Shown here: positions 11,406 to 21,559 of the stretch, in pieces
Position numbering within the stretch: position 1 is the stretch's first letter
How the letters are laid out: each line of letters starts with the position of its first letter
Source of the DNA: Echinostoma caproni
Taxonomy: Eukaryota > Platyhelminthes > Trematoda > Plagiorchiida > Echinostomatidae
Assembly: GCA_900618425.1 (NCBI GenBank)
Contig: UZAN01040125.1
Location: 24,123 to 88,122 of the forward strand
Direction: 5' to 3'
Length of the DNA stretch: 64,000 nt
The notes under the pieces: model-generated
The model's database searches: none
What the model was told of the DNA's origin: nothing
Seen by the model: the letters and a program-made list of their open reading frames with translations, nothing else
Program-made: the position numbers and the translations under genes

Positions 11406-13593
11406 GTATTATTAGTAACAACGATAATGTGCATGCGTACGGAATGATGAAAGCATGGATTGTATGTAATTTAGTCTTTGGACAACAGCTTCATTGTTTA
11501 TGAAGAATTTTACTTTTCTATGCATTACTTATATTTTTTCTCTAGACATCATCATCAGTTTCATAAAAGTGTTCAGTGTTCAATGATCGGTAGCCACGGT
11601 GCTCTTTCTCTCTCTCTTTGTGTATGCTTAAAAGTGGCTGGGGAGCTCGTTTTCACTTTATTCAGTTCATCTAGTTAATCATCCTCTCCGCTGCTTTGGG
11701 GAAAAGCGAAATCTTTTTATTGATCACCATGTGTTAATATCACTCTGTCACCATTACCATATTCAGCTTATAAACACAAATAGTACTAATTTACTGACAG
11801 ATGAAGTACGATCAAGTAGTTTTGGGTCCAAGTTATTTACGAGGCAACATGTGTTTATTCCCGTTTGTAAGGGTTGTCAAGGGAACGAATCTTCCATTTG
11901 ATGTATCTTGTCCAAGGAAGCTTCTAAACATGTGGACCTGTATGTGGGCATGCACTATTCAACGACCAGTCAGCTGATAGTGTAACTTTGATCATTCAAA
12001 CTATGAAACCAGTATAATCCGGAGCCCATCAGCATACAATTTACATTCGTGCCCCTGTTTATCAATAAATCAGAAATTTTCAAACGGAATGTGAAATTGT
12101 AGAGTACGAACGATTGAAAATTTAACAGAACTGGTATACGGATGAAGTCATACCTCTGGGTCAGCAATGGTACATTTTTCTTTTCATGCGTACAAAATAT
12201 ACATAGAATGTTCATTTATATCGTGAACCGTCACTTGTCCAATAAATTGTAATTTTATCATCTGAAGAAGTTTTGTAGTTTAACCAATTGTATAAGACTT
12301 TGCTCCTATTCTGATTTTCCAATAACATGTACCTGCTCCAAGTAGCTAGTTTGTGAACACATAAGAATGAATTCATAACTATTTGTCGAATTTTGCGTTA
12401 GTGTATGTGATTATTGTCCTGCGGAGACTGCACAGTAGAACAAAAACAATTCACGGTCAGCAATCCCATTGTGATGCTTTGAATGTTTTGCGGTCCCCTG
12501 GTGCAGATCTTTTATCGGGTGTATCAATTTCGTTGTTTGATTGCGGTTTCCAAATTGCACTTTATTCAGTGCAGCAATGGATACAGTCACCTGCACACCA
12601 CGACGCGCCATTTTTGACAGGCCACAGCAGAAATCGGACAGCAATACGGGATACTTTTGGTGTGGTGTTGTGCGTGTACGGCGTCTGTTGGCATTTTTTG
12701 TTCTTTTGTCTATGCAGGTTCCCCATTTTTTGAATGCGACTAAAATGTGATCCAAAAATAGACTGCGGCATCACTTGTTTCCGCGAAATACTACTACTGC
12801 ACTGTAATGGCGACCGTAGTCTAGAGTTTAACGGTAGACAGCCCGATGTGTGCGAATAACTTGTTCCAAGGAAAACTCGAACACATGACAATCCGCATTT
12901 TTCATTTTTGGGAATTCTTTACTCGTAGTTTCCTTGGAAACGTACTTGATACACATGTGAGAGAGAGGGAATAAGAACTTTTTCAGTTGCATTCTGATTG
13001 TTTTTCTTTTAGAGAGAGGCTTCTGGTTCGGTTTTAATTTGATCAATCAAAATCATTCTTATTTTAGAGTTTCGCATTTCATGAACAACTGTCTTACGTA
13101 AGCGTGATGAATTGGATAGAAAACGAAATGATTATATCTTCAGACAGGCCCAAACAATGCAAAATATTGTGATGTATACTTAGCATCAAAATATGTCCCG
13201 CAAAACAAAGATCACATTGGTTTCCGTAAATACAATGAATTAAAAGCCTCTAGTTTTAGGTCGCAAACAATTTGAAAGAGAGACTAAATTACCATAGTCT
13301 CAGTGTACCAGAAACGTCCTGTGAAACAAGCCAATACGTAGGCAATTAGGTTCAGCCTACGCTGAAATTCAACGCGTGGTGAGTTATTTTATTGTGCTAT
13401 TCTTGGATTTCTCACTCCAATATTCAGACATGCAAACAAATCAACTTTAGCCCATTACCGAGAATTCCTAACTGTAGATGGAGCAAAAATCTGATGTTAG
13501 GTTGTTTGTTACTAATCGGTTGGGTTCGGAGAAAAGTGAATACAACCACCGCCACAATTACAAGTTGCAATAAGTTCAATAGATTCAAAAACA

Positions 13594-13826
13594 CTATACC
13601 TTTTTCAGTTTAAGATGTCCGAAATCCAATTTCAAGATGTCACAATATGAATTCAAGATGTCCGAGTATCAATTTAAGATGTCATGTTGCTATGTGGGTA
13701 GTACCTTGCACAGTACACAGTAAAAATATAGCAACATGACATCTTAAATTGATACTTGGACATCTTAAATTCATATTGTGACATCTTAAATTGGATTTCG
13801 AACATCTTAAACTGAAAAAGGTATAG
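13594..13826. mobile_element. Palindromic MITE-like element with phased 21-22 bp units
   Basis: Arm 1 (13594-13693) and arm 2 (13728-13826) are inverted copies differing by about three substitutions and one indel in 100 bases, around a 34-base spacer. Each arm holds four units carrying AAGATGTC (in arm 1 at 13612, 13634, 13655 and 13676). The inverted set is in arm 2 at 13738, 13759, 13780 and about 13802, the outermost being AAGATGTT. Spacing is 21-22 bases. The ends read CTATACC and GGTATAG, compatible with TA target duplication as in Tc1/mariner-type MITEs. There is no transposase, so it would be non-autonomous. A transcript through it would fold into a near-perfect 100-bp hairpin. Confidence 0.85.
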
Positions 13827-14290
13827 TCCATGATCTGAACAGAACTTGGACTTCGTAGAAAGATTTCATGCGGCCAAGATGATCGGTTTTGTTGCTTACG
13901 CTGGTTTCAAAGGATGTTCTCATAAAACAAATAAAACATCCCTTATGATCAAACAAGTTTGTCTTTCCAACGTCCCTTTGGGTTACATGCAAATTTTCGT
14001 TCAAAAAGTTGATTGCTCAGAAACGTTGAATTAATTCAGTCTGGTTAATTCGCAAATTTATAAAAAACGAATCTGTAATGTACGGAGTAGGCAGGTGAAA
14101 GAAGCTCACTGGTCATATTCTGTCGACCTATGCTGGGCCAGATTGGTGGATTTTTCTGACGTTATCATCGCTTGACTCACAATCAGATTCACTTTCTGGA
14201 TCTCTCGAGACCAAGACAATAAAAGTGCTTGGATGAGTACTGTTTCCGGCATATGTCTGCGCTTGTTACTGTTTTCTTACGCCCAGTCAT

Positions 14291-15085
14291 NNNNNNNNNN
14301 NNNNNNNNNNNNNNNNNNNNNNNNNNNNNNNNNNNNNNNNNNNNNNNNNNNNNNNNNNNNNNNNNNNNNNNNNNNNNNNNNNNNNNNNNNNNNNNNNNNN
14401 NNNNNNNNNNNNNNNNNNNNNNNNNNNNNNNNNNNNNNNNNNNNNNNNNNNNNNNNNNNNNNNNNNNNNNNNNNNNNNNNNNNNNNNNNNNNNNNNNNNN
14501 NNNNNNNNNNNNNNNNNNNNNNNNNNNNNNNNNNNNNNNNNNNNNNNNNNNNNNNNNNNNNNNNNNNNNNNNNNNNNNNNNNNNNNNNNNNNNNNNNNNN
14601 NNNNNNNNNNNNNNNNNNNNNNNNNNNNNNNNNNNNNNNNNNNNNNNNNNNNNNNNNNNNNNNNNNNNNNNNNNNNNNNNNNNNNNNNNNNNNNNNNNNN
14701 NNNNNNNNNNNNNNNNNNNNNNNNNNNNNNNNNNNNNNNNNNNNNNNNNNNNNNNNNNNNNNNNNNNNNNNNNNNNNNNNNNNNNNNNNNNNNNNNNNNN
14801 NNNNNNNNNNNNNNNNNNNNNNNNNNNNNNNNNNNNNNNNNNNNNNNNNNNNNNNNNNNNNNNNNNNNNNNNNNNNNNNNNNNNNNNNNNNNNNNNNNNN
14901 NNNNNNNNNNNNNNNNNNNNNNNNNNNNNNNNNNNNNNNNNNNNNNNNNNNNNNNNNNNNNNNNNNNNNNNNNNNNNNNNNNNNNNNNNNNNNNNNNNNN
15001 NNNNNNNNNNNNNNNNNNNNNNNNNNNNNNNNNNNNNNNNNNNNNNNNNNNNNNNNNNNNNNNNNNNNNNNNNNNNNNNNNNNNN
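14291..15085. other. Scaffold gap (N run)
   Basis: 795 unknown bases. Any open frame that crosses it is an artefact. The gap lies in intron 2 and could hide a repeat or a small exon. Confidence 1.
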
Positions 15086-15621
15086 TAATAAACCGTTTAC
15101 GATGTCTGCTGTGTTAAAGCGCTAATTTTTGATTTTCTCCCATTCCCACTCTAAAATTTATTAGAGCATCTATAATCTTTTATACATGATAGAGACAAAG
15201 CTGAGAACATGTGTACTGACCACATGAAGTTTGTTACCTTTTATCTAGAACGATGTGTTTCTTTTATCTGTGTATTACATCGCCTTTGTATGAAGAAAAT
15301 TCAGCTATTCTTCTCCCTCATTTTAGCAATGTAGAGTTGGTCAAAAGATTCCAGTATTATGTCGGGTAGAACATTCTGGTTGTAAAGGATAAAAATGTCC
15401 TTAACATAACTGCACTATAAAGGTTATTTTCCGATTTGCGAACCAACGACGACCCTATGAACAGGCTATCTGTCAGTCTACAAATCTCTCCGTTTAATAA
15501 GAACTCAGTATTGTATGTCCGTATTTGTCTTTTTACTTCCTTTTTATTTATTGAATATACAAATATACCATCAACATTCAGGATGGGGGGCCATGGCCAT
15601 AAAAAAGCTTCCTAAGAGGAT

Positions 15622-15705
15622 GGGCGGTGGTGGTGGAACGGTTCGAACCCGGGACTTAAGAGTTACAAGATGGTGGGTGACCTAACCACTTGGCCACAAG
15701 CGCCC
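15622..15705 (-). mobile_element. tRNA-derived SINE-like block
   Basis: Read on the minus strand, this has an A-box-like TGGCCAAGTGG (15697-15687) and a B-box-like GGGTTCGAAC (15650-15641), the internal RNA polymerase III promoter boxes. The ends GGGCG and CGCCC can pair as an acceptor stem, and TGGCC with GGTCA as a D stem. The T arm pairs only three bases and I find no clean anticodon arm. It is therefore more likely a tRNA-derived retroposon or tRNA pseudogene than a working tRNA. Confidence 0.6.
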
Positions 15706-17279
15706 GCAAGTTCATCGAGGAGAATTATTGTTGATATCCAAGATGAATAAACTTTCGATTAGTATAAGATTCCCGTCGTTTTGAATCATGGAACGCTTGT
15801 GAACTATGGCTGCATTTCACACTAATCTACAATGAGGTATTCAGCGTCCACCTCTGGAATCAATTGGACAAACTGGAAAGTGTCTTTTCGGCTATCGTGA
15901 AGTTTCTCAATGGTTCCAGGGTTTTTACTAGCCCATCGATTGGTTGGATCATAAGCAAAATTCCCATATCTAGTACTGTTTGTGGTGGTGTCCCCATCAC
16001 GAGCAGTTTTGTCAAATCCTACGGACGGAGAATATTGACTTTTCCCTTGGTTTCAGCTGTTCATTGTCAGAATTGTTTTTATGATTTTGGTTTCTTCAAG
16101 ACCCGAGGCTGCGAGTTATTTGTTTGCACACTGTTTATCTTATCAGTCATAACCGTCATTAGAATCATTGTTCTTCTTTTTGCACAATTTCTTCTGTTCA
16201 GTAGTAGTATGATCACTTTGCCCTACTCCGATTTTGTGATCACAGTTTCCGCGTTTGATATCAAACGCCTTAGGGAGGTGACAGATTTCTAATTTAATGA
16301 TGACCGTGAACGTGATTCGTTGATTTAGAATGAAAGCGCCTGAGCACACAGAGAATATGCTGATGAAAGATACATGGTTCGATTAAGATTAGTCAACTTT
16401 CAACAACTTGATCTTTTGGATACCTTGAATTCAACTTTATACACTTTGAAGTCGGTGCGTTTTCCCCAACTGCTATCCATGTTTCCTTCACACCTATGGA
16501 TAGATAGAAAAAGTTGTTGAAACTAACAATACTTTAACGATACACATTTTTACCTTGCAGTTTCAGGTGAGCATTTTTCTAGTAGCTACCTGGAGCATTA
16601 TATACATTGTGATAAATGATGATAATGAGTATGTTTATTGGAAACCTTTATATAGATGGATTGGTAACGACAATCTTCTCAAATATTTCTTACCTGGCTG
16701 GTATCGGAAATATAAGCTCCGTCTATAGTTGTAATAGCATGGAACACAGTTGTGCGTCGCTCCTTATGCTAGTAAAAGTTGAATTTCTTATGTCCATGAT
16801 ATAATTGCATCAGCTTCAATGAGTTTGTAAAGATGAAAGTATCTTCCGGTCTATATTAGAATGTGGAATGACAACGTTAGAGAGAAAGTCTGAGAAGCAT
16901 TTAGCGAATAATAAATGGAGATCCTAAGTTTTAATGCCACAATAAATTCGATATACTTTCCGATAAAACGTTTGTATCAATGTGTGTATTTCAATTTGCT
17001 CTTAATCTCTGAGAGATAAATAATGAAACAAATATATGTATAATGTGTTATATCCTATCAAAAATAAGCACAATAATGATCAAATGCAGGATGCTTTTAG
17101 GATTTGTATGAAAGGTTTTTACTTTCTGTGTTGCACTGGTTATTGTGGTTAAATAGAGAACAAAAATTGCTGTCCAACATTCCTTTGCATTATACTTCGT
17201 TTACAAAGCTGCACGTCTAATCTTCGGAAAATGATTACTGATCTGTTATATATGTTTATAATCTGTCTGTGACTAATAG

Positions 17280-17536
17280 GTATTTGATCCCAGGAGAAAC
17301 ACGCTTGGTGCAACGACAGTTCCGTTCTCAATTTTGGATTCCCGTAGTATTGGGCTGGAATCGTCCAAACCGATCGCCTCTTACACTCGATCCACGACCA
17401 CTCCTATTTTTACCTCTATTCCAAAACCGTATGTGACCAGTCAAGACCAACCTACTTCATGGACCACGATCATTCGTCGAGAGGAATTGAAACAACCGTT
17501 AGACGTGAAGGTGGATGATTCTGGAGGATGCAAAAG
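17280..17536 (+). CDS. Exon C of large plus-strand gene
   Basis: 85 codons plus two bases. The acceptor is GACTAATAG at 17271-17279, chosen because it alone gives the phase 0 needed after exon B and because an in-frame TAG ends just before it. The donor is GTATAT at 17537, leaving phase 2. The peptide contains STTTPIFTSIPKPYVTSQD, then a more charged end (IIRREELKQPLDVKVDD). TSIP beside a Lys fits the Ser/Thr-x-Ile-Pro motif that binds microtubule plus-end EB proteins, but the motif is short and proves nothing. There is no folded domain I recognise. The split last codon AG joins the first base of exon D to give Ser. Confidence 0.65.
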
Positions 17537-18044
17537 GTATATCTTTTATGATGGTTTAGCGAAACTGAGTTCTCGACCAATCTGATGTTTTAAACTGGGT
17601 ATTCCTGTATTATTTTTGTCACATAGTAAGGAGATTTTGCCACAAATTGTATTCCAACTAACACGTATAGTGTTGCACCTTCCCACGAATTAGTTGAATT
17701 ACGTATTCTATTTCCAATGAAATATTCCTAATCCCAAATAACTTACGTTTCATGCATAGTTGAGCTTCTAAATCCTCGAGCGGAGCTCACATTATGATGA
17801 TAGCTGATGAGATTTTTCTTAGTGATACTGCTTGGAATAAAGAAACCACGTTCTATAAACAATCAAGAACTGTACACCTTATAGACACATGGAAAACGGA
17901 ACTCAAAGGTGGTACGAGAAAACTATGATGATCCGCACTTTTGACTGAACAACTGGATCGCTAGTCACGTCAGATCACACTAATTGCATATGGCCTGATG
18001 TGTTTGAACTTTGGATACTACTCAGTTCAGTTCAGCTTTTACAA

Positions 18045-19135
18045 CCGTTAACCATGCATTTTCGTGTGCCGGTTTTGGTTGCTGTCTTTTGGTGCCCCGT
18101 GAGGATAAACAGCAGCAAGAAGATTGGAATGTTGAAAACAAACTGAAGCGGAAGATAGAGAATTAATATAGAATTAAGTTAGGAGAATAATGAGTTTATG
18201 CACGAGCGCCACTGTTTGCGACATCCAACCATATCACTCAGTGTCTCTAACCATCGGTAACCATCATCCCGCGGTTCCCATCCAGGGAACCTAACGGGGC
18301 CCATGTGACCTAGTCTCCTGGTTAGGATTTTCATACCCTCATGCCAAGTCTTCGTTTGACCACACTTGATCTTTTTCCAACCGCTACCTACCTCGGCAAA
18401 CATCGCTCGCCGTGGCAGCCTATTTGGTGACATCAGTAACACATGCGGCCAACCAACGTAATCTATGGAGGTCGATCACTTGCTCCAGTGGACGACCGCG
18501 ACTGCCTAAAACTCTACGCCCAACCTCATCACTGCTCGTCCGGTTACCCCACCGGACTCATGCAGTGCTGCGTAGACAGCGGTGTTCCAACAGCGATAAT
18601 CTATTTTTATCCTGTTCTCGTAGTGGCCAAGTCTCTGCATCGTAGTGCGGGACTGGCCGAACTGCTGCAGCATATACTCGAACCTCCACAAATGTCTTAA
18701 TTTGGCAAATGCTACCTGAGCCTTTTGTATAAGCGCCGACGCTTCATGTGTGATGCGCTCGCCAGATGAGAAATCGCTGCCCAGATAGCAAAATTTGTCT
18801 ACTTCCTCTAATACTTCAACAGTCAGGGCGGGACTGGGTGCTGAACCAACCCAATCTTGGAGCAACATTTTACAATTTGAAGGTGTAACACGCACACACT
18901 AGCACTCAAACCATCCAGAAAAGCTTGCAACTTACATGGATCTTCACTTAGTAGCACAATGTGGTCTACATACTCTAGATCAAACAGTCTGCCACCTGGG
19001 AGTAAATCGATACCGCTTTCCTCGCATGAGAATAGGCATGTTTCAATTACAAAATCTATCACGAAGTTAAATATAAACGGAAAGAGAGGACAACCCTGTC
19101 AAAAACCACTTTCCGTGGTGAACTCGGGATACTAC
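18045..19135 (-). mobile_element. RTE-like LINE copy, 5'-truncated
   Basis: Minus-strand reading gives reverse transcriptase pieces GIDLLPGGRLFDLEYVDHI (19020-18965, with YADD changed to YVDH), KMLLQDWVGSAPS and EEVDKFCYLGSDFSSGERI (18870-18760), the thumb KLRHLWR, then a C-terminal tail with KTWHEGMK and FPGWEPRDD ending near 18180. A 3' tail runs to about 18045. Stops and frameshifts inactivate it. Over about 310 bases (18365-18675) it differs from the copy at 61974-62285 at roughly 16 positions by eye, so the subfamily was active fairly recently. Its 5' end breaks near 19135, within the palm region. Confidence 0.9.
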
Positions 19136-19736
19136 TCAGGAATGATTATGTATAGGTAATGGTATAAGGCTCATCACTTGACCTATTCCGCCCCAAAACT
19201 AACTACTGATTAACATCAATGAATGGTAGAACCATCATCCATTCAGAATGTGCGTTGTGAGTGAATTTTCAGCATTTTCGACTAGTTGCACTGAAAAACA
19301 CATTCACAGAACGAGAGCGGTAGAAACTGTAGAATAATTTGTGTTACCCTTCTATCAAGGTTCTTTACAAGAATACTTCAGCAAGCGATATTTGTCCAGA
19401 TGTGTATTAACAAATGTTTGATTTACTAATATCGGTAATACTGGAGAGGATTCTGTTTCTGTGAGTGACGCTACTTACAAAGCGAAGCTCTCAGTACGAT
19501 CAAGTAAGGGGTATTTACCAAGATAGACATGATAAAAGTTGTATCCAGTAGACAGGATGTGGTTGGGCAATCCCTAACATGCATGAACATATTTGTGCAC
19601 CACTGAATTAATTAAAATATTGTATACAATGTGGACTTATCGTAGCTCGGGATGCGGATTTTGATATTTTCTCCGAACTGGAAGTGCTGTTTGCAGACAT
19701 TTAACAGCCGGGGCTAGGTAACATATTCAGCAGAAC

Positions 19737-19801
19737 AACTTCGGGGAAGCGTCAGTTCTCATAAACCCGGTCACACTCATAACTGGCACTTCCCCGAAGT
19801 T
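19737..19801. repeat. 13-bp inverted repeat hairpin
   Basis: AACTTCGGGGAAG at 19737-19749 and its exact complement at 19789-19801 enclose 39 bases. The stem is GC-rich compared with the surroundings. It could be the core of a small palindromic element or a chance hairpin. Confidence 0.7.
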
Positions 19802-21559
19802 GCACAGATGATGGTGCCGGATCTGGCTATGAAGCATTTGCAAACAACAACACTTCCACCTCGAAGAACATACTAATACCACCGGCAACCTGAAAAGAAA
19901 ACTTTTCAGTGTGTGATTTGGGTTTAATCGTTGTCTCAAAGATCCCGAAAAACCAGAATAAAACACTACAATTCATGTGTAAGCAATTTAGTAGTCAACG
20001 ATTACATTTAGAGGACGATGAAGTTTTTCGAATCGCATTGACAATACGTGAATCCATGAACCTTTGAATTAAGAACGGTTATGTGACAAGTTAACTCCTA
20101 GGTAATTCACAGAGTCATTCTTAAGAGTGATATCATTGTTTTCAGAAACTTCACATAGATTATTAACAAGAATCTGACAAGGTGACCCAATTCTGACTCT
20201 TAAGAGAGCATCAACACATTTTTCTTTATTGATCGTAATACATCATGGCACATGTTAACGTTTACAATGGAGTTAAAAAAGAATAAAGGGGTTGGAAGAG
20301 AGAATAATCGAGTTCACTTGCATTCTTTTTAATCTTCAATAATTCTGAGATAAAAGCAATTAGTGAATATTTGGAAGAAGCTTTACTGCAATGGGAGCTA
20401 TCTAGAGGGAGTGCTGGTAACCGCATATACTCACAGAGAGTCAGTGCAGTTTTTCAGCCATTCTATACACACTTTCAACGAAATGGTATTGCATCAGGGC
20501 CATCAGTCTTCTTGGATTTCAAGTGCTTCAGACTTTCAGCATCAGAAAGGCCCTGTTCTGATGGTGGACAGTGCGGTGGTATCGATTTAGGAACGGAAAC
20601 AATATCAAACTTAGGGCATTGATCTTCTTCTCAAGCGCGACAGAGCTGGTTAAATGCCAACTCAATCTAGTGTTTTTTCCCGGATAGTTTCAACTTACAT
20701 CCGACTAAGGCTTTGCATCTCTACTCTGATTGAAATTATTAATTGGTTCAATTGATGTACCAAACATATTCAACCCAAACTATTTACTTTAGTGCGAGCA
20801 AAGAAATCGCTTCACTACAAATGTAGGAAGTTTAAATTGGAGAACAAAGATCAAAGCATAACGGTGGATCACGAGTTAGTTGCTTACGTCTGGAAGAATC
20901 ATCAGAACTAAGAAAAATAGATCAATGTGACGCTTACGGGCAATCTGGAGAGTTGGCCAAACCCGAAAGGAGTACGAACTGGTCAGTCAGTCACTGGCTC
21001 CCAGAGGATCATGGACTCACTACTTCATCCCACTGCCCAGTGAGTCAGGCTCCTTAACCAAAGGCTACTGATAAGGTCCCTAGAAAAGAAACCCTCGACT
21101 TCCGCAACCGGTTAGTACCACGCTCAACATCTAGTGATAGACTTATGCATTCAAACAGGTCTCAGACTCTCACACTCATGCGAAATTCTCCTCAAAATTG
21201 GTACGCAATTCTTCCACTCGTCCCACAAACAGCAACCTATTTCTCTGCTGGTTGGGTGTTCTATCTGGAATGTTCCCATTGACGTGTTTTCATGTCATGG
21301 CTCGCCACTCTTCTCCTCAACATCTGTCTCACCAGTGCCGTATCATTCGGATTCAGTTGTTTTATTCCTCTGAACTAATTCGTCATTCCACGTACGAACT
21401 TTAATTCGTACAAGGCAACAAGCAGATTTCGTTCGTGTGCTCGAAAGTCCAAAGATTGATGTCTCTGGGAAACACGCATTCAGCATTCAAGCTCAATGAT
21501 CCACTTTGCTTCTGTTGTCGATCCAAAACAAGCGTTTCAAATGTGCATTTCCGGAGCCC

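Larger units (their letters stand above)
11406..17279. other. Intron 2 (5.9 kb), gap, MITE and SINE
   Basis: Contains the large palindrome at 13594-13826, a scaffold gap at 14291-15085 and a tRNA-derived block at 15622-15705. The 142-codon frame at 15864-16292 encodes a hydrophobic stretch but has no start context or splice support. The three overlapping open frames at 12383-12891 also have no recognisable product. I see nothing I can name in 11406-13593 or 16293-17279. Confidence 0.6.

Noticed and set aside
12383..12891. Possible transposase in overlapping frames
   Set aside because: Three frames on two strands are open, but none shows DDE, zinc-finger or other transposase motifs I recognise.
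13594..13826. CRISPR-like array suggested by the repeated AAGATGTC words
   Set aside because: The repeats are only about 8 bases with 13-14 base spacing, are arranged as an inverted pair, and lie in animal DNA with no cas genes.
14229..15125. Long open frames of nearly 300 codons
   Set aside because: They consist almost wholly of N bases from the scaffold gap.
15864..16292. 142-codon hydrophobic plus-strand frame as a membrane protein gene
   Set aside because: No start context, no splice borders that fit neighbours, and hydrophobic translation is expected from T-rich DNA.
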